Of a DNA stretch of 64,000 nt, positions 1 to 7,707 are shown piece by piece (the stretch's first letter is position 1; every line of letters begins with the position of its first letter). The DNA is taken from the NCBI GenBank assembly GCA_963811705.1, contig CAWESL010000003.1, forward strand, positions 434,001 through 498,000, given 5' to 3'. Made by a program: the position numbers and the translations under genes. The notes beneath the pieces were generated by a model that was not told the DNA's origin, made no database searches, and saw only the letters and a list, made by a program, of their open reading frames with translations. The stretch is from DATJPR01 sp963811705 (lineage in GTDB: Bacteria; Bacteroidota; Ignavibacteria; UBA10030; UBA6906).

Positions 1-643
1 CCTTGCACGCGCTCGGATGCTTGATGTTCTTTTGAATATCCTTGAATGTGATCAATCCTTTCAGGACGCCGTTGCGGTCGACCACAGGAAGCTTCTCGAT
101 GCGGTGTTGTTGCAGGATTTCTTCGGCCTGCTTCAGTTTGGTGCCAACCGGCGCGCTCACCAGATTCTCGCGCGTCATGATGGTTTCCACCTGGAGTGCG
201 GTGTCGCGGACAAACCGGAGATCCCGATTGGTGATGATCCCGATCAGCCGGTGCTGGTCGTCCACCACCGGGATGCCGGAGATCTTGTACTTGGTCATGA
301 GTGTCAGGACGTCCTGAATGCGCTCGTGAGGACCGACGGTGACCGGATCGAGGATCATACCGCTTTCCGACCGCTTCACCCTGTCGACCTGTTCTGCCTG
401 GGCTTCGATCGTCATGTTCTTGTGAAGGATGCCGATCCCTCCTTCCCGCGCCATCGCGATCGCCATTTCGAATTCCGTGACCGTATCCATGGCGGCGCTG
501 ACGAGCGGAATATGCAGATCGATGGACCGCGTCAGCTTCGTCTTCACGTCGACGTCGCGCGGCAGCACGTGCGACTTTGCGGGCACGAGGAGGACGTCGT
601 CGTAGGTCAGTGCTTCGCCGATCACTTTCCGGGAGGTGGGCAC
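1..643 (-). CDS. guaB: IMP dehydrogenase, 3' end beyond the window
   Basis: IMP dehydrogenase oxidises IMP to XMP with NAD+, the committed step of GMP synthesis in the cytoplasm. The minus-strand reading begins VIGEALTYDDVLLVPAKS, the family's N-terminal signature. It runs through the first part of the TIM barrel (SAAMDTVTEFEMAIAMAREGG) and then two CBS-domain segments containing PVVDRNGVLKGLITFKDI. It leaves the window at IKHPSACK, so the catalytic cysteine loop is not visible. I chose the GTG at 643 because an in-frame TGA lies just upstream, no ATG is available, and a GGAG ribosome site lies 5 nt before it. The gene is separated from the upstream acyl-CoA dehydrogenase by a repeat-filled spacer and may be transcribed with it. 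Identification is firm; only the exact start is uncertain. Confidence 0.93.
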   Translation of the reverse strand, partial: MPTSRKVIGEALTYDDVLLVPAKSHVLPRDVDVKTKLTRSIDLHIPLVSAAMDTVTEFEMAIAMAREGGIGILHKNMTIEAQAEQVDRVKRSESGMILDPVTVGPHERIQDVLTLMTKYKISGIPVVDDQHRLIGIITNRDLRFVRDTALQVETIMTRENLVSAPVGTKLKQAEEILQQHRIEKLPVVDRNGVLKGLITFKDIQKNIKHPSACK

Positions 644-658
644 ATGGGCTCCAAAGAA

Positions 659-782
659 TCAATGGACGATGGAGAATGGACTGTAGTCACTGGTCAACAA
701 GAACGGATTCCAAGATCATGATCAATAGACGGGTCCAACCTCGACGACCATTGTCCGTTGTCCACCGACTATTGACTATTGG
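659..782. repeat. Heptamer-period repeats, inverted pair
   Basis: The spacer between guaB and the acyl-CoA dehydrogenase is mostly short-period sequence. The left part (659-698) runs in sevens (atggacg, atggaga, atggact, then gtagtca). The right part (about 756-782) also runs in sevens (ccattgt, ccgttgt, then ctattga, ctattgg). The two halves are roughly complementary across a central 55-bp stretch and could fold into a weak hairpin. The same word style recurs elsewhere in the window. Confidence 0.7.
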
Positions 783-788
783 TCTGTA

Positions 789-1958
789 TCAAGTAAATGC
801 CTGCATCCCCGTAACATCCTCACCGACGATCAGGGTATGCATTTCGTGCGTCCCTTCGTAAGTCAGAACGGACTCGAGGTTCGCCGCATGGCGCATGACA
901 GGATATTCATCGAGGATGCCGTTCGCCCCGAGGATCGTCCTGGCCATTCGCGCGATTTCGAGCGCCTGGGAAACATTGTTGCGTTTCGCAAGGGAGACCT
1001 GCTGGTATCGCAGCGTTCCCGCATCTTTGAGCCGTCCCAGCTGAAGACAGAGCAATTGCGCCTTGGTAATTTCAGTCACCATGTGGACCAGCTTTTCCTG
1101 GGTGAGTTGAAAGGATGCGATCGGCCGATCGAACTGGATGCGGGAGGTCGCGTAAGAGAGCGCGGCGGCATAACAGGCCATCGCCGCTCCGATCGCCCCC
1201 CAGGCGATGCCGTAGCGTGCCTGGTTGAGACACGAGAGTGGAAGCCGGAGGCCTGCCCCGCCGGGGAGGATGTTCGATGCCGGTACCGGCACGTCCTGGA
1301 AAATCAGCTCGGACGTCACCGATGCGCGGAGCGAGTGCTTTCCCTTCATCTCCGGCGCGGAGAATCCGGGCATCCCCTTTTCGACGAGAAATCCGTGGAC
1401 GATTCCATCAAGTTTCGCCCAGACCACGGCGACGTCGGCAATGGTACCGTTGGTAATCCACATCTTTGCCCCGTTCAGCACATATCCCGACGTGGTCATT
1501 TCCGCCCGCGTGATCATCCCGCCCGGGTTCGAACCAAAATCCGGCTCCGTGAGGCCGAAGCAACCGATCGCTTCTCCGCGCGCGAGAAGCGGAAGCCATC
1601 GCGCTTTCTGCTCTTCGGAACCGTAGGTGAAAATCGGATACATGACCAGCGCACTTTGGACGGAAGCAAAACTCCGCACCCCGCTGTCGCCGCGTTCAAG
1701 TTCCTGCATCACGAGACCATAGGCGACATTATTCATTTCCGCGCAGCCGTACTTCGCGGGGAGCGTGGCACCAAACAGTCCGAGCTCTGCCATCGCCGGG
1801 ACCAGATCCCGCGGGAAGGTCCCTGCGCGGTTGTGTTGCTCGATGACGGGGAGAACGCGATCTTCGACGAACTCGCGCACCGTGTTCCGGACGAGGATCT
1901 CGTCTTTCGTCAGAAGGCTGTCGAGAGAATAATAGTCGACCCCCTGAAACTTCGCCAT
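789..1958 (-). CDS. gcdH: Glutaryl-CoA dehydrogenase (acyl-CoA dehydrogenase family)
   Basis: This FAD enzyme is predicted to oxidise and decarboxylate glutaryl-CoA to crotonyl-CoA in lysine/tryptophan or aromatic breakdown, passing electrons to ETF. The 389 residues match the family's usual length. GLTEPDFGSNPGG (about 135-147) is the FAD/substrate loop. The C-terminal YEGTHEMH carries the catalytic base, Glu368. GVRSFASVQSALVMYP around Arg95 is the feature that separates glutaryl-CoA dehydrogenases from ordinary acyl-CoA dehydrogenases, because this arginine holds the distal carboxylate. RTILGANGI and the final HTLIVG also fit. The gene starts with ATG at 1958 behind a weak GAGCGGA. It stands between guaB and a two-component group, with no pathway partner next to it. 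A related dicarboxyl-CoA substrate cannot be excluded. Confidence 0.88.
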   Translation of the reverse strand: MAKFQGVDYYSLDSLLTKDEILVRNTVREFVEDRVLPVIEQHNRAGTFPRDLVPAMAELGLFGATLPAKYGCAEMNNVAYGLVMQELERGDSGVRSFASVQSALVMYPIFTYGSEEQKARWLPLLARGEAIGCFGLTEPDFGSNPGGMITRAEMTTSGYVLNGAKMWITNGTIADVAVVWAKLDGIVHGFLVEKGMPGFSAPEMKGKHSLRASVTSELIFQDVPVPASNILPGGAGLRLPLSCLNQARYGIAWGAIGAAMACYAAALSYATSRIQFDRPIASFQLTQEKLVHMVTEITKAQLLCLQLGRLKDAGTLRYQQVSLAKRNNVSQALEIARMARTILGANGILDEYPVMRHAANLESVLTYEGTHEMHTLIVGEDVTGMQAFT

Positions 1959-2067
1959 ACGCGATCCGCTCAGATCTGGGATGTGGATGACAAAAAGCCC
2001 TGCGTCGCGTTCGATGGACAGGGCTAAAAAGTTGAAGACGTAATACTACGGAAAAACCGAAGTGAAA

Positions 2068-3438
2068 TCAATCCGGGATGGGTATTCCAAATTGCTTGAT
2101 TTTGAGGTAGAGCGTTTTTTTGCTGATGCCAAGGGCTTCAGCGGTCTTTGCCCGATTATAGCCGAATTCTTCGAGCGCGTGTTTGATATGAATACACTCG
2201 AGCTGATCAAGAGTGATAACGGCGTTGTCTCCGGAAGCCGGCGAGACGGGGTTTTTCCCCACTTTCCGGTGAAGGGCCGGAGGAAGGTCCCGCGCCTCGA
2301 CGGTGGTGCCGGAACTCATGAGAATCGCCCCCTCGATCACATGTTCCAGTTCCCGGACGTTCCCCGGCCAGTCGTACGTCTCCATCAAACGCATCGCGTC
2401 GGGTGAGAGCGTCTTGAGGGCGCGGGTGGACGACTTGCGGACCAGGAAGTGATTCACCAGGAGAGGCACATCTTCGCTCCGGTCTCGCAGTGAGGGGACG
2501 GTCAGGGTAATGACATTGATGCGATAAAGCAGATCCTCGCGGAACCGACTCGCTGCCACTTCGGACCGAAGATCCTTGTTGGTTGCCGAAATCACTCGTA
2601 CGTCGACCGTGAGTTGATTGGTTCCGCCAACGCGACGGAATTCTCCCGTTTCGAGGAACCGCAGGAGCTTCGGCTGAATCGAGAGACTGATATCGCCGAT
2701 CTCGTCGAGAAACAGCGTCCCGCCATTCGCCACTTCGACCAGCCCCTGTTTTGCCTCGTAGGCGTCGGTGAACGCACCCTTTTCGTGGCCGAAGAGCTCG
2801 CTCTCGAGGAGCGCATCCGGCAGGGAGGCGCAGTTGACGGCAACAAATGGGCGCTCATTCCGCGGGCTGCGGCGGTGGATGAGGCTCGCGATAAGTTCTT
2901 TCCCTGTCCCGCTTGCTCCCTGGATCAGAACAAAGGAGTCGCTCGCCGCGAACCGCGTCGCGCTTTCAACGAGTTTCATGAACGCGGAACTCTGGCCGAT
3001 GAGCTCAAAGCTGCCCGCCTTGCGGCTGAGTTCACTCTTCATGAGCTTGTTGTCGATGGTCAATTGCCGGCGTTCAATGGCGCGACGGATGGTGCTCAGC
3101 AATTCATCGAATTCGTACGGCTTGGCGATGAAGTCGTAGGCCCCGAGCTTGATCGTCTCGATGGCAGTACGGACATCGGCATAGTTGGTGAGGATAATGA
3201 CTTGCGTGGTGGGAGAATATTCGTGGACGAATTGGAGGACCTCGATCCCGCTCACGCGGGGCATTCGAATGTCCAGAAGGATGACATCGAAAACTTTCGC
3301 CTGTATGAGGTTGATCGCCTGGGCCCCGTCGGCCGCAGTCTGGATGGAAAATTCGCCCGTATCGCCCAGTTCGCTTTCGAGGATGACTCGAAGAGGTTCC
3401 TCGTCATCGACAATGAGCAAGTGATACTGCCGGCCCAT
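2068..3438 (-). CDS. Sigma-54-dependent response regulator, NtrC family
   Basis: A three-domain transcription activator of 456 residues. The receiver domain (about 5-120) has the acidic pair DDEE at 11-14, phosphoacceptor Asp56 in VILLDIRMP and the lysine of AKPYEF. The AAA+ domain (about 145-370) has Walker A GASGTGKE (174-181), the sigma-54 contact loop as GAFTDA (221-226) and Walker B TLFLDEIGD. A Fis-type helix-turn-helix (AKTAEALGISKKTLYLKI) ends the protein. Phosphorylation should drive assembly and ATP-dependent remodelling of sigma-54 RNA polymerase. It starts 3 nt after the stop of the receiver-only gene upstream (TAA-TGC-ATG), so the two are co-transcribed. No full histidine kinase is adjacent, so the target regulon is unknown. 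Confidence 0.95.
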   Translation of the reverse strand: MGRQYHLLIVDDEEPLRVILESELGDTGEFSIQTAADGAQAINLIQAKVFDVILLDIRMPRVSGIEVLQFVHEYSPTTQVIILTNYADVRTAIETIKLGAYDFIAKPYEFDELLSTIRRAIERRQLTIDNKLMKSELSRKAGSFELIGQSSAFMKLVESATRFAASDSFVLIQGASGTGKELIASLIHRRSPRNERPFVAVNCASLPDALLESELFGHEKGAFTDAYEAKQGLVEVANGGTLFLDEIGDISLSIQPKLLRFLETGEFRRVGGTNQLTVDVRVISATNKDLRSEVAASRFREDLLYRINVITLTVPSLRDRSEDVPLLVNHFLVRKSSTRALKTLSPDAMRLMETYDWPGNVRELEHVIEGAILMSSGTTVEARDLPPALHRKVGKNPVSPASGDNAVITLDQLECIHIKHALEEFGYNRAKTAEALGISKKTLYLKIKQFGIPIPD

Positions 3439-3441
3439 GCA

Positions 3442-3810
3442 TTACTCGTTGAGAACCCGTTCGATAGTTGTCAGGAGATCGACGAGATCATAGGGCTTGC
3501 TTACGAAATCGTCAGCACCAAGTTTCTTTGACTCGATCGCATTCTTGAGGTCCGCAAACCCCGTAAGCATCACGACCTTGGTGTTCTCGTGCTTTTCCTT
3601 GATATACTTCAGGACTTCAAACCCGTTCAACTTGGGCATTTTAATGTCGAGGAGGACAAGGTCACATGACGATTTGTCAAGCTCCTGGATGGCTTCATCG
3701 CCATCCCCTGCCATTCTTACATCATATCCTTCGTTGGCCAATTCACTCCCCAAAACACTTCGAATCGCCTCTTCGTCATCGACCACGAGAATGCTGTTCT
3801 TATTCGCCAT
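3442..3810 (-). CDS. Single-domain response regulator (receiver only)
   Basis: A 122-residue CheY-like receiver with no output domain. It has the acidic pocket VVDDEE (9-14), phosphoacceptor Asp55 in LVLLDIKMP, the switch threonine in VVMLTGFAD and the lysine in VSKPYD. I chose ATG 3810 because TTTGGAG sits 6 nt upstream and the product then begins directly at the first beta strand; the longer reading from 3852 adds a non-conserved leader. It is the first gene of a pair with the sigma-54 regulator. It may act as a phosphate sink, a protein-protein switch or an intermediate for the receiver-DHp protein encoded divergently about 150 bp away. That link is inference. Confidence 0.9.
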   Translation of the reverse strand: MANKNSILVVDDEEAIRSVLGSELANEGYDVRMAGDGDEAIQELDKSSCDLVLLDIKMPKLNGFEVLKYIKEKHENTKVVMLTGFADLKNAIESKKLGADDFVSKPYDLVDLLTTIERVLNE

Positions 3811-3927
3811 CAAGTACTCCAAAGGTGAATCGCGCGATTCCGTCCGGCCCACGACTCCAACGTTCTGATTTGCTGAAAATACCCAATCACGTCAACAAAA
3901 GCAACACCTGCCGTCACTGGGCACCCG

Positions 3928-3956
3928 TTGCAACTCAAAAGGCAATTGGATATACT
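3928..3956 (+). promoter_or_regulatory. Sigma-70-type promoter, predicted leaderless start
   Basis: TTGCAA (3928-3933), a 17-nt spacer and TATACT (3951-3956). Transcription would start about 7 nt later, essentially on the GTG at 3962. TAA at 3956-3958 is in frame, so no earlier start is possible. Confidence 0.65.
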
Positions 3957-3961
3957 AAGAC

Positions 3962-4615
3962 GTGGGTTCCTCGACAACATCGTCTCCTTTTACGCTCTTA
4001 TTCGTCGACATTGACGAAGCGTATGTTACCGTTGCGCGTCATGTCCTCCAATCGGCGCCGGGCGGCCCGTTTACAATGATCTGGAAGAACAACGGACCAG
4101 ACGGACTCGCTGAACTCCGTTCCAACCCCTCCATCGACCTGTTAATTCTGGACCATTACGTGTCGGAAGCGACCGGATTCGATTTCCTCCAGCAATTGCG
4201 GGAGAAGGAGATCGACGTCCCGGTAATCCTTCTTACCTCCCAGCGGGAATTCCACCTGGCTGTCGAAGCCCTGCGCTTCGGAGTTGAGGAATATCTGCTC
4301 AAGGAGGACGCCGTGGGGCCGCTTCTTTCCCGAACCGTCCTCAACGTGATCGAGCGGACACGCCTTCGTCGGAGGGTGACGGAACAGGAAAAGACTGATC
4401 TTTTTGAGAAGAAACGGACCGATGCCATCCACGAGCTCGTGGTGACGATTTGCCATGAATTCAACAACCCTCTGGCGGCAATCAAAATCAGCACCGATAT
4501 CCTCTCACGCCAGTGGCTTTCCGACGGCGAACGGAAGCTGATCGGCGATCTCGACGGCAGCATCTCAGTGATCGAGGCAGAAATCCAGAAGCTGAGAGAT
4601 ATGAGCGTCGTGTAG
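3962..4615 (+). CDS. Receiver domain fused to a lone histidine-kinase DHp (HisKA) hairpin
   Basis: This 217-residue protein has a receiver (about 10-130; phosphoacceptor Asp64 in LLILDHYVS, conserved lysine in YLLKED). A coiled linker rich in Arg/Glu follows (130-155), then a HisKA dimerisation/phosphotransfer hairpin with the H-box HEFNNPLAAIKIS (His165). It ends at the second DHp helix (IQKLRDMSVV), with no ATP-binding catalytic domain and no remnant of one downstream. It therefore cannot autophosphorylate. It could relay phosphate between Asp64, His165 and other receivers such as the one at 3442-3810, or be phosphorylated in trans. Start is GTG 3962, the only in-frame option before the first strand; there is no ribosome site and the promoter lies immediately upstream. 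Domain calls are firm; the relay role is inference. Confidence 0.85.
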   Translation: MGSSTTSSPFTLLFVDIDEAYVTVARHVLQSAPGGPFTMIWKNNGPDGLAELRSNPSIDLLILDHYVSEATGFDFLQQLREKEIDVPVILLTSQREFHLAVEALRFGVEEYLLKEDAVGPLLSRTVLNVIERTRLRRRVTEQEKTDLFEKKRTDAIHELVVTICHEFNNPLAAIKISTDILSRQWLSDGERKLIGDLDGSISVIEAEIQKLRDMSVV

Positions 4616-4641
4616 CCGTCGGCTTGCATCTCTGGGGGACT

Positions 4642-4669
4642 TTGGCTATATTGATCTATTCCATATGTT
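4642..4669 (+). promoter_or_regulatory. Possible sigma-70-type promoter
   Basis: TTGGCT (4642-4647), a 16-nt spacer and TATGTT (4664-4669). It would start a transcript near 4676 that either ends at the terminator at 4753-4784 or continues into the Nif3-like gene at 4807. The match is moderate. Confidence 0.35.
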
Positions 4670-4752
4670 CGGTCCGCCCTTTTGACGACATGGTGAGGAA
4701 CAATCCATATAAAGCCTGCATCTCCCGAACATACAACTGAATGTATTCTCAC

Positions 4753-4784
4753 AGAATCCCGCCTCAAGGTGGGATTCTTTTTTT
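4753..4784 (+). terminator. Rho-independent terminator
   Basis: An 11-bp stem (agaatcccgcc / ggtgggattct, one G-T pair) with a TCAA loop is followed by a run of seven T. It lies 138 nt after the receiver-DHp stop and 22 nt before the Nif3-like start, so it may end the first transcript, a small RNA, or attenuate the second gene. Confidence 0.85.
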
Positions 4785-4806
4785 GTCTTCAGGCTGATCC
4801 ACGACT

Positions 4807-5913
4807 ATGACAGTGCGGGATATCGGCGCCATTATCGAATCCTGGGCACCCAAGGAAGTGGCGTGGGAGGACGATAATGTGGGGCTCCAGTGCGGAGATG
4901 GATCGCAGTCGGTCCGCTCGCTTCTTATCGGGCTCGACCCAACGGAAGCGATGATCAACGAGGCCGCAAGGAAATCCGTTCAGATGCTCGTGACGCATCA
5001 TCCGCTGTTGTTCCGACCTCTTCGTCGCGTGGATCTTGAATCCAGCACGGGGAGAATTCTCCGTCGGCTCATGGAATCGGGCATCGCCCTGTATGCTGCA
5101 CACACGAATCTGGACGCGTCGCCGATGGGCACCAGTCACGCCCTCGCACAGGCAATGGGGCTGATCAAGCCCACCATACTGAATGCTGCAGCGCCGACGG
5201 AAAAGAAGATCGTGACCTTCGTCCCTCCGTCGCACGTTGAGGTGGTGGCCGAGGCGCTCGCGCGGGCGGGCGCGGGAACAATCGGCAAATATGAGCGGTG
5301 CTCATTCCGCTCTGAAGGGATCGGAACATTCATCGGCGATGCGACCGCGGACCCTGCAATCGGCAAGGCTGGCCGGTACGAGCACGCCCGGGAAATCCGG
5401 CTGGAGATGATCGTCCCCCATTGGCGTCTGGGGGCGGCGATTGCCGCACTCCTGGGGAGCCATCCGTACGAGGAGCCGGCGTTCGACGTCTACCCTCTTG
5501 AGAATCCGGGTACGCCCTACGGGCTCGGCGTCATTGGCGACCTGCGCAGGCCGGTATCGCTCCCGCGGTTTCTCAGGACTCTCAAACGTCAACTTCATGT
5601 GCCCGTCCTCCGTCATTCACCGGGAACCGGGAAACCGGTCCAACGCGTCGCCGCATGTGGGGGGTCGGGAGGGATGCTGCTCGACGAAGCGATCCGGGCG
5701 GGGGCAGACGCATTTGTCACCGCGGATGTCAAGTATCATTCGTTCCACGACGCGTTCGGACGGATTGTTCTCGTCGATGCCGGGCATTTCGAGACCGAGA
5801 ACCCCGTCGTCGCCGCGCTCGCTTCGCGGTTGCGCAAGGAATTTCTTCGCCGGGGCGAAGCCATCACCATTCGCACGGCTACCACTCCGGCAAACCCTGT
5901 TCGCTATGTTTAG
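4807..5913 (+). CDS. Nif3-like dinuclear metal-centre protein (YqfO/YbgI family)
   Basis: A Nif3/DUF34 family protein of 368 residues, the long form with an inserted middle domain. VTHHPLLF (63-69) and AAHTNLDASPMG (98-108) supply metal-binding His64, His65, His99 and Asp103. DVKYHSFHDA and VDAGHFETE near the C-terminus supply the remaining His and Glu. Residues about 130-230 form the PII-like insert seen in Bacillus YqfO. The family forms toroidal hexamers; its reaction is unsettled, and the databank name GTP cyclohydrolase I type 2 should not be trusted. The gene is followed 20 nt later by a coiled-coil zinc-ribbon protein, a pairing common in bacteria, which suggests a shared function. Start is ATG 4807. 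Confidence 0.92.
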   Translation: MTVRDIGAIIESWAPKEVAWEDDNVGLQCGDGSQSVRSLLIGLDPTEAMINEAARKSVQMLVTHHPLLFRPLRRVDLESSTGRILRRLMESGIALYAAHTNLDASPMGTSHALAQAMGLIKPTILNAAAPTEKKIVTFVPPSHVEVVAEALARAGAGTIGKYERCSFRSEGIGTFIGDATADPAIGKAGRYEHAREIRLEMIVPHWRLGAAIAALLGSHPYEEPAFDVYPLENPGTPYGLGVIGDLRRPVSLPRFLRTLKRQLHVPVLRHSPGTGKPVQRVAACGGSGGMLLDEAIRAGADAFVTADVKYHSFHDAFGRIVLVDAGHFETENPVVAALASRLRKEFLRRGEAITIRTATTPANPVRYV

Positions 5914-5933
5914 TCACCATTGAGGAGCTCGAA

Positions 5934-6665
5934 TTGGAAAGCAGACTGCGTAACCTTTTTGCACTTCAGTTCATTGACACACGGCTCGACGAGATGGAGG
6001 ACCTGAAGGGGGACCTCCCGGGAGAGATCAGAGGCATCGAGGAGAAGATGCGCGACCTGGCGACTGCCAAGACCACGCAGGAGCAACTGATGAAGAACTC
6101 GTTTGCCCAGCGCGACCTGTCGGACAGCGAGATCATCACTCTCAAGGAAAAGCTTGAACGGTACAAAGAGCATCAGACGAAGGTGCGGAACAACCGCGAA
6201 TATGATGCGCTGATGAAAGAGATGGACCATGCGACGGAGCGGGTTGCGAAGCTTGAACTGGAAATGACTTCGCTCGAGACCAAGGCCACCGTCGCGCGCG
6301 GCGAAATCGAAATTCTTGCCGGTCAGCTCGACGAATTGCAGAAGGTCCTGGAGGAGAAGCGCGCTGATCTTTCCGTCATCAGCGCGGCCAACGAGGCCGA
6401 GGAATCGCGCTACCGCGATGAACGGAAGAAGGTGGCGGGGAAGCTGGCGAAAGGCGAACTCGCCATGTACGAGCGGATCCGGAAAGCCAAGCGCGGCAAG
6501 GCCGTCGTCCCTGTCGAGCGCGACGCTTGCGGCGGGTGTTACAACCGCGTCCCGCCTCAGAAGATTCTCGAATTGAAGCAGAATTCGCGTGTCTATACCT
6601 GCGAGCACTGCGGACGCATCCTCGTGTCGGACGAGATCGTCAAGAGCGTGGTCGGCACGCTATGA
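5934..6665 (+). CDS. Coiled-coil protein with C4 zinc ribbon
   Basis: A 243-residue protein. Residues about 10-185 are almost continuous charged helix (long Lys/Glu/Leu coiled coil). The last 55 residues hold a C4 zinc ribbon with CGGCYNRV and CEHCGRIL. This is the CT398/YbgG-like family that usually accompanies Nif3-like genes; the function is not established. I chose TTG 5934 because GAGGAG lies 7 nt upstream and the reading frame to the left is only overlap with the Nif3-like gene. Its stop overlaps the RNase HI start by 4 nt (ATGA), so the three genes are translationally coupled. Confidence 0.85.
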   Translation: MESRLRNLFALQFIDTRLDEMEDLKGDLPGEIRGIEEKMRDLATAKTTQEQLMKNSFAQRDLSDSEIITLKEKLERYKEHQTKVRNNREYDALMKEMDHATERVAKLELEMTSLETKATVARGEIEILAGQLDELQKVLEEKRADLSVISAANEAEESRYRDERKKVAGKLAKGELAMYERIRKAKRGKAVVPVERDACGGCYNRVPPQKILELKQNSRVYTCEHCGRILVSDEIVKSVVGTL

Positions 6666-7087
6666 TTCTGCACGGGTTCACCGACGGTGCGTCGCGCGGC
6701 AACCCGGGAGAGAGCGGTATCGGCATCGTGATCCGGACCGAGGCGGGCGACAGCCTGGTGGCGGAAGGTTCGTACATCGGAAGAACCACCAACAATGCCG
6801 CCGAGTATGAGGCACTGCTCGCATTGCTCGATCGTGCTCGGGCGATGCGGTGCTCTCAGCTCATCATCCATTCCGACAGCGAGCTCATGGTCCGACAGCT
6901 CACGGGAAGGTACAAAATCAAAAGTCCGAATCTGAAGGACTACTACCGCAGGGCGAAGGAGAAACTGGCGGAGATGCCGTTCCCGGTCGAGATACGGCAT
7001 GTCCTCCGCGAGCAAAACAGCGAGGCGGACCGGCTTGCCAACAACGGCATCGACCGCCGCGAACGCACACTGCAGAATCGAGTGTAA
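6662..7087 (+). CDS. Ribonuclease HI family protein
   Basis: A 141-residue RNase H fold enzyme expected to cut the RNA strand of RNA-DNA hybrids. All four acidic metal ligands are visible: Asp in FTDGASRGNPG, Glu in NNAAEYEALLALL, Asp in IHSDSELMVRQL and Asp in NSEADRLANN. The compact form without the basic protrusion of E. coli RnhA resembles the archaeal/Sto type widespread in bacteria. It starts at ATG 6662, inside the stop of the zinc-ribbon gene. It ends 17 nt before the RNase P RNA. Other RNase H genes could exist elsewhere, so I give no rnhA symbol. Confidence 0.9.
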   Translation: MILHGFTDGASRGNPGESGIGIVIRTEAGDSLVAEGSYIGRTTNNAAEYEALLALLDRARAMRCSQLIIHSDSELMVRQLTGRYKIKSPNLKDYYRRAKEKLAEMPFPVEIRHVLREQNSEADRLANNGIDRRERTLQNRV

Positions 7088-7104
7088 TTCACTGATCCAT
7101 TAAC

Positions 7105-7652
7105 GGCGCAGACCGGGCAACCGCGTCCCGAACACTCGGGATGAGGAAAGTCCGAACTCCAGAGAGCAGGATGCCCTGCGAATAGCAGGGGCGCCATCGG
7201 CGCAAGCCGGGGGCGACGGATAGTGTCACAGAAAACAAACCACCTTGCAACAGGGCTTATAAAAGGCAGGGGAGGCTATGAGTAGGAAGTAGGACGTAGG
7301 AAGAATGTTGATGCCTTTTTGAAATCATGGATCCGTTTTCTTCCTACTCCATACGTCCTACTTCATACTCCTTGCCTTCGCAGGTGAAACCCTGTTGCAG
7401 GGAAAGGGTGAAAAGGCGAGGTAAGAGCTCACCGGCCCGAAGGCAACCGAGGGCGCACGACAAACCCCATCCGGAGCAAGACCAAGAAGGGAATCAGGCT
7501 GCTCGCCGTCGTGGTCGCCCGCAAGGACGACCGCGGTTCCCGGGTAGGTCGCTAGAGCCAGCGAGCAATCTCTGGCCCAGAGAAATGGTTGCCTCTTCCT
7601 CTCCGCTCCGGCGGAAAAGGAAAAGACAGAATTCGGCTTACAGGTCTGCGCC
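7105..7652 (+). ncRNA. rnpB: RNase P RNA (type A) with an expanded P12 helix
   Basis: The catalytic RNA of RNase P, which removes tRNA 5' leaders. P1 is a perfect 10-bp pairing between 7105-7114 (ggcgcagacc) and 7643-7652 (ggtctgcgcc). Universal segments follow in order: GAGGAAAGTCCGAACTCC near 7142, CACAGAAAACAAACC near 7228, AAGGGTGAAAAGGCGAGGTAAGAG near 7404, the ccggagcaagaccaag segment near 7472, and ACAGAATTCGGCTTACAGG at the 3' end. P12 is closed by 7243-7255 and 7390-7402. Its interior is 134 nt, far longer than the short P12 of E. coli RNA, and holds an inverted pair of heptamer repeats. The gene lies between RNase HI and recJ. I see no clear promoter; a weak TGTAAT at 7083 is possible. 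End points could be off by a few bases. Confidence 0.95.
7280..7371. repeat. Inverted pair of heptamer repeats inside RNase P RNA P12
   Basis: The left arm, 7280-7304, begins gagtaggaagtaggacgt. The right arm, 7339-7371, is the complement of a near-identical element (gagtatgaagtaggacgt). Both run in 7-nt units such as gtaggaa and gtaggac. The arms pair to make a long hairpin on top of the normal P12 stem. A third copy of the same family lies at 55086-55118. Confidence 0.85.
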
Positions 7653-7707
7653 CCTTCCTTGTCGACGGTATTATCCCGGCGTCAGGGACTATCACCAGGG
7701 AGCGCGT

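Noticed and set aside
17..721. Plus-strand frame at the left edge
   Set aside because: Antisense to guaB, whose minus-strand translation matches IMP dehydrogenase residue by residue.
659..782. Possible CRISPR array
   Set aside because: Period is 7 nt with degenerate units, not 25-40 nt repeats with unique spacers; no cas genes are present. The same applies to the other short-period repeats in the window.
7327..7707. Possible 127-residue N-terminal extension of RecJ
   Set aside because: The stretch is RNase P RNA; RecJ of normal length starts at GTG 7708 with a good ribosome site.
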